NCBI RefSeq assembly: GCF_002355595.1
Contig: NZ_AP017422.1
Location: forward strand, 4,216,001 to 4,280,000
Reading direction: 5' to 3'
Origin: Filimonas lacunae
GTDB taxonomy: Bacteria > Bacteroidota > Bacteroidia > Chitinophagales > Chitinophagaceae
Length of the DNA stretch: 64,000 bases
Shown: positions 19,158 to 29,300 of the stretch, piece after piece
Position numbering within the stretch: position 1 is the stretch's first letter
Layout of the letters: each line of letters begins with the position of its first letter
The notes under the pieces: generated by a model
Told to the model about the DNA's origin: nothing
Databases searched by the model: none
Seen by the model: the letters and a program-made list of their open reading frames with translations, nothing else
Program-made: the position numbers and the translations under genes

Positions 19158-20318
19158 ATGAAACAACAATCAACCGGGTTTGCATCATGGTTACTGCTTA
19201 TGCTGCTACTTCCCCTGCTGGGATTCGTGTTTTCCTGCAAAAAAACAGAAAACATCCCCTACGATCGCCTATCCAATAATACGATACAGGAATATAAGGT
19301 TACCAACATTCCCGACACCGTATACGGCGCTATTGACAACATTAAAAACACCATTACCTTATATATCCCTTACTATGTAGGCATAGACTATATAGTTCCG
19401 GCCATAACCATTGACAAAACTTCCCAACTGTTAGATGCTTCGGGAAAAGTTATTAACCTGGATGGCGGCATTGCCCCTGTGCCTGTAGACACCACAGGGT
19501 ATACCTACACCGTTAGGAGCAGCGATAGTGTAAAGCGTACTTACACACTGGTAATAGAAATAGCACCCAGTGCTGAAAACCTGAAAGCAGGCTTTGGATT
19601 AGTGAGCGGCACAAGCACTATTGACACCGCAACTGCTGTTCAACGCAATATCAATGGCCGTATGGCCATCTATGGCAACTTTGGCAGCACCAGCACCAAT
19701 GTAAAGTTCACCTTTACCAACCAGGCTACCGGTAAAGAATACACTAATATATTTAAACCTTACAACGTTACCCCTGGCGCCAATTATTACACCATGCTGG
19801 TGGATATTGATGCCAATGCAGACAGTGGCTACTACAAAGTAACTATGAAGCACCAGGGCCGTACCACCCAGTTGCCTGGTATTCACCTGGTGTATAACAA
19901 ACCCCTGTTTGCCAATGTAAAATCATTATCGGCCTATGCTGCCGGCGATACGCTTACGTTTACCGCAAACGGATTAAGCACTACAGATAAAAGCAACGGT
20001 GTTATCACCGGTTTAAAAAGGGCCTATATGATGTTCTGGAAAAGCGGGTTTACTTATAGCGGCGTTTACCCTGCCACCTTCCCCGACAGTTTATGGGGGC
20101 AGAAGCTGGAAATGAAAATCATCAGCTGGAACCGCACCCAGGTAAAAGTGGTGTTTCCGGAAATACCCGCAGGCGCCGTAGGCTCTTACCAATGGGCAGT
20201 AAAACTGGATAAACCAGGTATCGGGTTCTATTTTGATTTTGATGACAGCACCGGATGGGGCATTGACAACCCGCTTTCTAACACCGGACTCTATTTCACC
20301 GTTAAACCTAAGCAATAA
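19158..20318 (+). CDS. Surface lipoprotein with DUF5018/IPT-like beta domains
   Basis: 386 residues, lipoprotein signal ending in FVFSC (Cys27) then KK. The N-terminal part (about 40-135) has the DUF5018-like pattern of an unstructured NTIQEYKVTNI start and a TYTVRSSDSVKRTYTL strand; the rest looks like tandem IPT/TIG immunoglobulin-like modules. No enzyme motif is visible. It is 23 bp after the first HmuY-like gene and overlaps the next gene by one base, so it is made together with the uptake machinery, probably as a surface receptor component. Confidence 0.72.
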   Translation: MKQQSTGFASWLLLMLLLPLLGFVFSCKKTENIPYDRLSNNTIQEYKVTNIPDTVYGAIDNIKNTITLYIPYYVGIDYIVPAITIDKTSQLLDASGKVINLDGGIAPVPVDTTGYTYTVRSSDSVKRTYTLVIEIAPSAENLKAGFGLVSGTSTIDTATAVQRNINGRMAIYGNFGSTSTNVKFTFTNQATGKEYTNIFKPYNVTPGANYYTMLVDIDANADSGYYKVTMKHQGRTTQLPGIHLVYNKPLFANVKSLSAYAAGDTLTFTANGLSTTDKSNGVITGLKRAYMMFWKSGFTYSGVYPATFPDSLWGQKLEMKIISWNRTQVKVVFPEIPAGAVGSYQWAVKLDKPGIGFYFDFDDSTGWGIDNPLSNTGLYFTVKPKQ

Positions 20319-21331
20319 TGAAATTTACTACACATATACAAAAACAAGCGCTGGCGCTAGCTGTAGCAGTGGCCACCCTGCTTACGGCTTGCTCTAAAAA
20401 GGAATACAATTACGAGAAAATGCCTTATAAGGATATAGCATCCTTTAAGCTGGTAGGTTATACAGGTGATAGCATCAACGCTGCCATTAACAAAGACACC
20501 TTGATTGTTTACTGGACAGCAGAAGCACCACAACCTGCTACTATCAAACCAGTGATTGCCGTATCGGAACGCGCTACTATTTCACCTGCGTCTGGCGCAG
20601 AAGTAGCCTTCAGCGAAAAAACCATCTATACCGTAACGGCCGAAGACGGATCGCAACACAAGTACTACCTGAAACCGGTGCTCCATCAACCTGTTCCGGT
20701 GATTATATCCATCAACACCACCAGTCTTCAATGGATCGCTGATGCCACATTAACCGTAACCGGTGAATACTTCCTGGCAGGTGACACTTCGGATGTGCAT
20801 GTTTATGCCCAACGCATAAGCGATGGTTATGAATTTGATATGCCTATTGACTACAGCACCATTACTATGACCGGCATAACAGCCAGCCTGCCCGCTTACA
20901 ACAATATGCAGGATACAGGATTGCATAGAATTCGTGTAAAGATTGGCAACCGGGTATCGGAAGAAAAGACCATCAACATCCGTTTTCCCGATATCAATTT
21001 CAATGGCATGATACACTTTTCATTTCCGCAAGCAGGACAGCATTTAGCTGCCGGAGATAGTATGACCATTAAATTCTGGGACGACTATAATGGAAACGTT
21101 ACCAAGTGGTATGCTAAAAAATTCCAGAAAATATTGCTGGAAAACCTGGTGTTTAATTTTGAAGATCTGGCACAAACAGACAGCACCATCAGATTTAAAC
21201 TGCCGGAGACTCCCATTAACAGATGGCCATTCTATCCCACTATTTATTATATCACTCCTTTCTTCGGCCTTTATAATATAAGCGTATTTCCCACCGCAGA
21301 CCAATTACCTATTCTGTCGGTTAAACAGTAA
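20318..21331 (+). CDS. Surface lipoprotein with DUF5018/IPT-like beta domains (paralogue)
   Basis: 337 residues, lipobox LLTAC (Cys25). It has the same layout as the preceding gene: a DUF5018-like N-terminus (IASFKLVGYTGDSINAAI, then TVTAEDGSQHKYYL) and IPT-like modules (TTSLQWIADATLTVTGEYF near 135). The two are probably ancient duplicates with low identity. The start codon overlaps the previous stop in TAATG, which suggests translational coupling. Confidence 0.72.
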   Translation: MKFTTHIQKQALALAVAVATLLTACSKKEYNYEKMPYKDIASFKLVGYTGDSINAAINKDTLIVYWTAEAPQPATIKPVIAVSERATISPASGAEVAFSEKTIYTVTAEDGSQHKYYLKPVLHQPVPVIISINTTSLQWIADATLTVTGEYFLAGDTSDVHVYAQRISDGYEFDMPIDYSTITMTGITASLPAYNNMQDTGLHRIRVKIGNRVSEEKTINIRFPDINFNGMIHFSFPQAGQHLAAGDSMTIKFWDDYNGNVTKWYAKKFQKILLENLVFNFEDLAQTDSTIRFKLPETPINRWPFYPTIYYITPFFGLYNISVFPTADQLPILSVKQ

Positions 21332-21340
21332 CAGAAGTTG

Positions 21341-22543
21341 ATGCAACATAAATTTTATATAGCCGTAAGCATTTGTATAATGCTTACGGCTTGTTACAAA
21401 CAGGAAGACAACAGCGTAAATTACGAAGACCAGCACAGTACCGTTATTTACAACCTGGCCGGCGACACGCTGGCCAGTGATGGTTGGGAAAACACCTACG
21501 AAACGGGCGACACCTATATCAGGCAACATTATTACAATGCTACCTGGACCGACTCAATACGCATTACTCCCTGGGGTAACGAAAAAATAAACGCAGCATT
21601 GCATGTGGATGGCAATACGGAAGCAGCCATTACCTGGCTACCTGCTGCCACTACGCACCCTGCTACCCCGCATGAAAACGAAGCCTATAGCAACACAGCA
21701 GATAACAGAGACTATATTTACCGCAGCGGTGCCTGGTACCAGTTGAGTATAGAACCTTACCGCAAAGAGAACGATAGTCTTTTCATCAACTGGGTGGGCT
21801 ATGCTAAAACCCCACCGGCCAGTCCGGTTGTTGACTGGGCATATGGTGATAGCGATAACCAACGGGTATACCGCTATAATGGGAAAGCCTGGGTAATGAT
21901 GGTGAACATGGCCAACTACCGCAGCAATACAAAATTCATACAGGTACAATACAGCCGTAGCGGTAAAGAAAGCGGCAAGTACAATATATTCCTGTATCGC
22001 TTCAGCGATAAAAAGCAGCAATTCATACGCGACGGAGCGGATAGCGCGCGCTACCTGAAAACCAGCGACTGGGACATTGCCTTTACCGATAATTTCAACA
22101 GCATCATCTGGCTGAATAATGCAGGCTACGCCAAAAATCCCGGGTATGGCAGTCCGCTTACCAAAACATCGCTGGTGATGTATGAATACGGTTATGACTT
22201 TATGAGCGAAGCCCCGGCCGACAGTGTATTTGATGCCGTACCGGCCAGTAATATGCAAATAGGTTTTGCTTCGGAGTTTGGAACAGGCGTCAATGCCTGG
22301 TACGAATACAGTACCACCACCCACCTGGCGCAACCTTATCCCTACCGGGCCTACTACCTGCGTTTACAGGAAATAAACCCGGCTACCGGCCAAAGCACTT
22401 ATAAGTATGGCAAGCTGCAACTCATCAGCATATATAAAGGCGCGCCGGAAGTGGTAACCGATTACAACTGGCCTTCGCCTTATTTTACTTTCCGCTACTA
22501 TATACAGCCGGATGGCAGCCGCAATTTGAAAACAAAACAGTAA
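21341..22543 (+). CDS. HmuY-like lipoprotein (second copy)
   Basis: About 400 residues from the ATG at 21341 (a TTG one codon earlier is less likely). The lipobox is IMLTAC (Cys18). The C-terminal half contains the HmuY-type motif TSDWDIAFTDNFNSIIWLNN near 240-260, followed by FRYYIQPDGS near the end. The N-terminal half (about 100-190) has repeated YRSGAWYQL / YRYNGKAWVMM segments absent from the first copy. It is 9 bp before the TonB receptor gene and is the more likely direct partner of that receptor. Confidence 0.78.
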   Translation: MQHKFYIAVSICIMLTACYKQEDNSVNYEDQHSTVIYNLAGDTLASDGWENTYETGDTYIRQHYYNATWTDSIRITPWGNEKINAALHVDGNTEAAITWLPAATTHPATPHENEAYSNTADNRDYIYRSGAWYQLSIEPYRKENDSLFINWVGYAKTPPASPVVDWAYGDSDNQRVYRYNGKAWVMMVNMANYRSNTKFIQVQYSRSGKESGKYNIFLYRFSDKKQQFIRDGADSARYLKTSDWDIAFTDNFNSIIWLNNAGYAKNPGYGSPLTKTSLVMYEYGYDFMSEAPADSVFDAVPASNMQIGFASEFGTGVNAWYEYSTTTHLAQPYPYRAYYLRLQEINPATGQSTYKYGKLQLISIYKGAPEVVTDYNWPSPYFTFRYYIQPDGSRNLKTKQ

Positions 22544-22552
22544 GCCCGAACC

Positions 22553-24928
22553 ATGATATCCCGATTGATGAAAGTGACCATAGTGCTGATGCTTTGCTTC
22601 ACCGCCCTTACACGCATACAGGCACAAACCACCACCCTGCAAGGCAACATTACCGATGCAGAAGGCAACAGGTTACCTGGTGTAACGGTAACACTACAGC
22701 CATCCGGTAAAACCACCACTACCAATAACAGGGGTGTATATGTGTTTACAGGCGTTGCACCCGGCACCGTTATGATCACCGCCCATATGATGGGCTACGC
22801 TGTTTATACCGATACAGTCAATGTTAAAGCTGGCAGCTATATACATCATATGCAATTGCGCACCAGCAGTAACAACCTGCAACGGGTAGCCGTAACCGGC
22901 AACGCCAAAGGAAACGCAAATGCCGAAAGCCTTATTAAAATAGAGAACAGCATTATGCCGGTGACTATTGTAGATAAGCGCACGATTGAACTGATGGGCA
23001 GCCGGCGATTAGACGAGGTGCTGAAAGAACAAACCGGCGTGGCTATTGTAAATGATATTGGCGGCGGCTCGCGATCGATAGGCGTACAAATGCAGGGCTT
23101 TGGCAGCGAGTATGTGATGGTGCTGATTGACGGGCAGCCTATGATTGGACGCAATAGCGGCAACTTTGATTTATCGCGCATTAGTGTGGCCAATATAGAA
23201 AGGGTAGAAATTACCAAGGGTGCAGCTTCTAACCTCTATGGCGGCGATGCATTGGGCGGCACTATCAATATCATTACCAAGCACAATGTTACCAGCACTC
23301 AGGCTATGGCAGCCGTAAGCTATGGCAGTAACCAGACAGCTGATATTTCGGCAGAAGCCGAAACCCCGGTGCTGCAAAAGAAAGGAAGCCTTGCGTTAAG
23401 CACCAACTATTACCATACCGGTGGCTTTAACACCAGCACAGGCACCATCAAAGGCACAACCGCTCCTCCTTACAACAACTATGCTGCACAGGGACGCTTT
23501 CGCTACCGTTTTAACGATAACAACCTGCTTAGCATCAGCGGCCGTTTTGGTTTGCGCCGCAGCTTTATGACCAAAGATTATGGCGCCAGCTACATTACCA
23601 AAGATGTGCTGGACGAAAAAGACCTGAACCTAAGTGCAGCATTCGACCATCACTTCAACAGCCGCTGGCGCAGCATGACACGGTATTATTTTACCCGTTA
23701 CACTGCTGACATGAGTATTGCCATTACCCAGGGCGACAGTGTGAGCCAAACCGTATTTGGGCAAACCCTGCACCGGGCAGAGCAACAGGTTTCTTACACA
23801 CTCAATAAACAACTGGATGTAGTAGGCGGTATTGGCGGCAACCTGGAACATATAGATCAGAACCTGCTTACCAATATCAACAGCATTAAATCTTACTTCG
23901 GCTACACACAAGCCAACTGGCGTCCGCTACAGCAACTGGAGCTTACTGCGGGGTTGCGTTATGACCATATTGTTGCCTACGGCTGGCGGCTGGACCCCAG
24001 CATGGCCCTACAATACAAAGTGCTTCCCGGCCTTAGCCTGAAAGCAGCCTATGGAACAGGCTTTAAAGCGCCTGATATGAAAAAGCTGTACCAGGTGTTT
24101 TACAATCCCTCTTACAACTATATGGTGGTGGGCAGTTCTGTAATACGCAACATTATTAACCAGATGCTGGCTGCCGGGCAAATTGGCAAATATGAACTGG
24201 AGCCTGTGTATGATGAAATTAAAGGTAAAATGCTGCTGGCAGAAATGAGCAAATCGTACAACCTGAGCATACACTGGGAAACACTGCAACAACGCCTGCA
24301 GCTGGAAGGCGGCGTGTTTTACCACAACATCACCAACCAGATAAACCCGGTTTTAATTGGCACCGACATCAACAACCGTGCATTATACTCTTACCGCAAC
24401 AACGCTAAAGCGTATTATAAAGGTGTGGAAGCTTCGGTGCGGTTTACGCCTGTTACCGCCCTTACCATCAGCGGTGGCTATCAATACCTGGTGGCTAAAG
24501 ACAAAACCGTAGAGCAGGAAATAAAAGAAGGCGGAAAGTATTATACACCGCTGTTCGATCCTGCCACCGGGTACGTGAACTACCACCCTACTGCTAAAGA
24601 TTACTGGGGCATTGAAAACCGTTCCCGTCACATGTTCAACACGCATGTATTTTATACTTACCGTCCCTGGGATGCCAGCGTAAACGTAAGGGTGAACTAC
24701 CGTGGCAAATATCCTTTCAGTGACAAGAACAACAATGGCTATATCGATCGATTTGATACGTTTGTAAAAGGCTACTATCTGCTCAACGCCGGCGTGGAAA
24801 AGAAACTGATACACCGCCGTTTATCTCTAAGGTTTACAGCGGAAAACCTGTTAAACTTTATTGATCCCAAAGTGCCTTCACAACCCGGAAGGGTGTTTTT
24901 TGCCGGTGCCACGTATCATTTTTTATAA
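22553..24928 (+). CDS. TonB-dependent receptor, siderophore/haem type
   Basis: 791 residues: signal peptide (about 1-24), carboxypeptidase-D-like domain (about 28-105), plug starting near RVAVTGNAKG with LDEVLKEQTGVAIVND and the IERVEITKGAASNLYGGDALGG motif, then a barrel ending in FAGATYHFL with a terminal aromatic. The size and plug fit FepA/CirA/HmuR-type receptors rather than SusC. As the last gene of an operon with two HmuY-like lipoproteins, it probably imports haem or an iron chelate. Confidence 0.9.
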   Translation: MISRLMKVTIVLMLCFTALTRIQAQTTTLQGNITDAEGNRLPGVTVTLQPSGKTTTTNNRGVYVFTGVAPGTVMITAHMMGYAVYTDTVNVKAGSYIHHMQLRTSSNNLQRVAVTGNAKGNANAESLIKIENSIMPVTIVDKRTIELMGSRRLDEVLKEQTGVAIVNDIGGGSRSIGVQMQGFGSEYVMVLIDGQPMIGRNSGNFDLSRISVANIERVEITKGAASNLYGGDALGGTINIITKHNVTSTQAMAAVSYGSNQTADISAEAETPVLQKKGSLALSTNYYHTGGFNTSTGTIKGTTAPPYNNYAAQGRFRYRFNDNNLLSISGRFGLRRSFMTKDYGASYITKDVLDEKDLNLSAAFDHHFNSRWRSMTRYYFTRYTADMSIAITQGDSVSQTVFGQTLHRAEQQVSYTLNKQLDVVGGIGGNLEHIDQNLLTNINSIKSYFGYTQANWRPLQQLELTAGLRYDHIVAYGWRLDPSMALQYKVLPGLSLKAAYGTGFKAPDMKKLYQVFYNPSYNYMVVGSSVIRNIINQMLAAGQIGKYELEPVYDEIKGKMLLAEMSKSYNLSIHWETLQQRLQLEGGVFYHNITNQINPVLIGTDINNRALYSYRNNAKAYYKGVEASVRFTPVTALTISGGYQYLVAKDKTVEQEIKEGGKYYTPLFDPATGYVNYHPTAKDYWGIENRSRHMFNTHVFYTYRPWDASVNVRVNYRGKYPFSDKNNNGYIDRFDTFVKGYYLLNAGVEKKLIHRRLSLRFTAENLLNFIDPKVPSQPGRVFFAGATYHFL

Positions 24929-24978
24929 TGGCATTATTATAACCAGATACATCCCTCATCCTGCTTATAGGCAGGTAA

Positions 24979-25009
24979 AACATCAGCGGCGTGCCGCTGA
25001 TGTTTTTTT
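24979..25009 (+). terminator. Rho-independent terminator of the HmuY/TonB operon
   Basis: Perfect 12-bp stem AACATCAGCGGC / GCCGCTGATGTT with a 2-nt connector (effective 4-nt loop) and a T-run. Confidence 0.88.
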
Positions 25010-25128
25010 ATCCTCTCGCTTAATTTAACCCCTACATTGTAAGAATTTACCCATGCAGCTACTGCTGGCTGCACGCTATCTTCAACGGGCTAATACCAGC
25101 ATATAATCCATTTAAACAAAAACCTTTT

Positions 25129-26211
25129 ATGAAAAACAAAACAGGCACTACACGCATCTTTGCACTTTTCTGTATTGTTATTATCACCAGCAACACCTCC
25201 TGTAAGAAAGAAGACACCAGCCCTACAGCTACAACAACGCCTGCCAGCACAACTGTTCCGCATTCGGCAGCTAAAGTACCTGGTAACGAAACGTTACTCA
25301 CCGCCGGCAATGGCACTTTTATTATTGTAAACCGCAAAAGCGGCAAACCACTGGATGTGTCAGGGCAATCTACCGCCAATGGCGCCAAAGTATTGCAATG
25401 GAGCGGCAATGGCGGTACCAATCAGCGATGGACATTAACACAACTTACCGGTGGATATTACTCTATTGTTGGCGTACAAAGCAGTAAGGCCCTGGAAATA
25501 GCTTCTGCCTTAACTACCAACAATGCCAACACGGACATATGGACTTATAGCAGCGGCACCCACCAACAGTGGCAGTTTACCAGTCTTGGTAATGGCTATT
25601 ACCGTATCATTAACCGCAACAGTGGCAAAGACCTGACTGTAGCGGGCCAGTCAGTCAATGACGGCGACAGCATTCAACAGTATGATTACCTGGGCGTTGA
25701 AAGTCAGCAATGGGCATTACTACAAGCCACTTTCAGCGGCCAGCTTGGCTGGACACTTACTACCACCGGCGTACCATCAGATGTACAAACCCGTATCACC
25801 GCGGCTATGAACGGGGCAGTAGCACGCTACAACGCCAATGCCAACTGGCCTGCACGCACGCTTACCGTGGAGTACAACACCGGTGTGGCCACCGCCGATG
25901 GCAGCACCAGTGGCAATATCCGCTTTGGCGCCAGCTCCAGCTATCAAACCATACGCACGGCCATGCATGAAATCGGGCACACCTATGGCGTAGGGATTTC
26001 CAGTGGCTGGACCGCCAACATTTCGGGCGGCTATTTTGTAGGCACCAATGCCGTGGATATGCTGGCTACTTTTGATGGCCCCGGCGCTATTATTTACACA
26101 GGTGGCGGACATTTCTGGCCATACGGCTTAAACTACGAAACAGAGTGGAGCGAAACCAATGGTTACCGGCATGTGAAGATAGTAGCCGCCATGGTTTCGG
26201 ACGGCATGTAA
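25129..26211 (+). CDS. Lipoprotein with ricin-type lectin domain and HEIGH zinc-peptidase domain
   Basis: 360 residues. Lipobox at SNTSC (Cys25) then a Thr/Ser-rich linker. Residues about 60-205 form a ricin B-type beta-trefoil with three QxW-like repeats (NQRW, HQQW, SQQW). Residues about 210-360 form a zincin-like domain with AMHEIGHTYGVG: His280, Glu281 and His284 match HExxH. This layout is like the so-called dual-action HEIGH metallopeptidases. The third zinc ligand is not obvious. Role inferred: glycan-anchored extracellular protease. It is monocistronic with its own terminator. Confidence 0.82.
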   Translation: MKNKTGTTRIFALFCIVIITSNTSCKKEDTSPTATTTPASTTVPHSAAKVPGNETLLTAGNGTFIIVNRKSGKPLDVSGQSTANGAKVLQWSGNGGTNQRWTLTQLTGGYYSIVGVQSSKALEIASALTTNNANTDIWTYSSGTHQQWQFTSLGNGYYRIINRNSGKDLTVAGQSVNDGDSIQQYDYLGVESQQWALLQATFSGQLGWTLTTTGVPSDVQTRITAAMNGAVARYNANANWPARTLTVEYNTGVATADGSTSGNIRFGASSSYQTIRTAMHEIGHTYGVGISSGWTANISGGYFVGTNAVDMLATFDGPGAIIYTGGGHFWPYGLNYETEWSETNGYRHVKIVAAMVSDGM

Positions 26212-26239
26212 ACATTCACGGATAAAGCAACCCGCCCCT

Positions 26240-26278
26240 AAAGTGTTATGAATACATATTATTCATAACACTTTTTTA
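26240..26278 (+). terminator. Rho-independent terminator after the HEIGH protease gene
   Basis: Perfect 14-bp stem (26241-26254 with 26260-26273) with a CATAT loop, followed by a T-run. Confidence 0.85.
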
Positions 26279-26370
26279 ATGTATAAATTTCCGTACCAAT
26301 GCTTCCCTTAAACACATGTGTAATATCAAAAACTTATTATATCAAAATATAATTCGTTACCTTCCCTCCC

Positions 26371-29300
26371 ATGTCCCGGACATCACTCAACCCTTATGCG
26401 CTGATTTTCATAGCAGTTATTCTATTTCCGCTGTATGCAGCCGCCCAATTACAAATTGTTCAGGTAAATAGCACTGTTAGCACCTGCGCCAATAACGGCA
26501 CTATTACCGTAAACGCTACCACAACAGCACCTCCGTTGTTGTATAGCCTTATCAGCGGCCCGTTTACCTCCCCCACACAAACTACCGCCACATTCAGCTC
26601 GTTACCGGCAGGTACTTATATGGTGCAGGTTTCAGATGGCGCTTTGCAAACACAAACACAAAGCATTACGGTACCCGGCAACTATTTGCAGCCCGACTTT
26701 CGACCTGTTGTTATCCATCCCTATTGTATCGGAAGCAGTGATGGCATCATCATTGGCAACAGAATATGGAATACCGGCAATGCACCATTTACCTGGCAAT
26801 TGATTGCACCTTCACCTGTAACCACTGCCCCGCAGGCATCCGATACCTTTTCTCAGTTACCAGCCGGCAATTATACCATACGTCTATCCGATGGCTGTGG
26901 TGGTTTTCGCACACAGGTAGCTACGCTTACCAATCCACAACCCAGCAATATTACCATATACGCTCCACCGAGAATTAAAATGAAGGGGTGCGATTCGGCA
27001 TTGGTAACACTTAGTATGCATGCAGATGTGATGCGCTTTCCGTATACCTTCACCTTCACCACCAATGCGGGTAGTTTTACCACCACTACCCCTACTTATA
27101 TAGACAGCACATCCGGCTGTTGCGGTTATTTTACAGTAGAGCAGATACTAACCCCATTTACCTATGGCGATGATGTACAGGTTACTATTACCGATTACTG
27201 TGGCAATGTGTTAACATCGCCCACTTATCATTCCAAATCTTTTACATTTTGCACCTTTCCTACGTATCATTTCAACAACTGTAATTATAACATCAACATC
27301 AGCTTTGACCTTAACAATCTGCCCTGCGATAATGGAAGCATGGCCAGCACATCGGTGCAGCCACCGCTCACTTATGTAGTTACAGATATGGCCACTAATA
27401 CTGTAGCAGATAAAGACACGGTTAAAGGCGTATATGATACGCACGGTTTTTCGTATACCAGTGGCTTTGTCACCCATGATTTAGCTACCGGCAAAAACTA
27501 TTCTATTGTTATAAAAGACAGTTGCGGCAATACTACAACGCAGCAGTTTTATGTACCGGTTCCGGTAACGCCCCAGCCCGTTATCAACTCTAAAAGCCTT
27601 TACCCCAGCGGCTGTAACGATTCCAGCGCCTTTGTGCTGATATCGGCCGACAATTTCAAGAATCAGCCGAGACTGGTGTTGTTATCTGGTCCGGCTTTTA
27701 TAGGTAGCAGCAAGCCAGGATATGCTTACAGTAGCCCCTACTCCTATCCCGACACCTTTGCTATCAGCGCTGGCGGCGATCCTTATTACCGGTTTGATAT
27801 CAGTAATTTAACGGTAGGCACGTACCAGTTTAAAGTAATAGACAGTTGCGGATCGGAAGTGTTTGACAGCCTGGTAATACACCCCGCTGATGTTACACAT
27901 TTTAGTCATCACTTCACCTATAAAAAGGGCTGCCTGGGAAAGAACGAAATACATTATGACATTTCTTTTACCAGCGGCATGATGCATATACGTAACCTCT
28001 CTACCGGGGCTGAACAAATACAATACTACAACTCGCAGGACTTTGACCATCCCATTCATGATTCCATGATGAATCTTGCTTCGGGACAATATGAAGTACA
28101 ATTTACTTACCAGGGATATTTTGGCTCAGGATGGCCAGCCAACGGCAGCACTATTCCCTGCCAGGTAATAACAGACACCATTACTATTGAAGGCTATCAG
28201 ACACCGGCTATCCATGCCCGCAATTACATACAATGCAAAACCAATACCTACCTGGAAATAATAGCCGACAGCAGTAAAGGGGTACCTCCTTTTTCTTATG
28301 AAGTGATTAACGGGCCACAGCTTTTTCCGTTGCAGAACGATAATGTATTTACCACTTCCCTGCCCGGCACCTATACGGTAAGAATATATGATGTATGTGG
28401 CAATGCTTCTGCTGCACAGTTTACCGTAAGCGCTATCAGCTTTCCACCTGTTACCCTATTGCCTGCATCCTGCAACAGCACCCGACTTACCCTAGGCGCA
28501 TCGGCTTATTACAACTATTACTGGAAAGCCCCTGACGGCACTATTTACAATACAGACACGCTCACTATTAGCCCGGTAACACCAGCAGACACCGGCACAT
28601 ATACCATACAAAGAATCACCAACATTAATGGCTGTACCGACACCGCCAATACCACCTACCACCTGCAGGCAGGTAATAGATACGAACAATCACAAAGTAT
28701 TTGCAACGGCCATTCCATTACAATAGGCAGCCACACTTATACCAGCGCAGGCACTTATTACGATACGCTAACAGGTAGCACAGGCTGCGACAGTATTGTA
28801 ATACTACACCTGAGCATGCTACCCACCCAACGGGATACGCTGCACCAAAACATTTGCCCGGGAAGCAGCTATCTGTTCAATGGAAAAACTTACAGCGTTG
28901 CCGGCACATATAGTGATACACTACCTACTGCCACCTGCGACAGCATAGCCACCCTGGTGCTTTCGGCAAACCTGATCACTAAAGACATTTACGGGCAGAT
29001 ATGTGAGAATAGCTTCTATAATTTCCACGGTAAAGCACTCACCCAGGCAGACATTTATCACGACACCCTGCCCACCGCCACCTGCGACAGTATTGTAACC
29101 TTACATTTAAGCGTATTACCCATTAAACACAGTGCAGTGCAGGTTACTTTATGTCCGGAAGAAACCATCACCTTTAACGGGCAGGAAATCAGCGCAGCAG
29201 GCACCTATACCGATACATTGCCCACCGCCACCTGCGACAGCATTGTTGTGTTAACCATTACCACCGTTGCCCCCACTATACAGATGAGCGCTACGCCCAC

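Noticed and set aside
21638-22333. 231-codon minus-strand ORF
   Set aside because: Antisense to the second HmuY-like gene; shadow of biased codon use.
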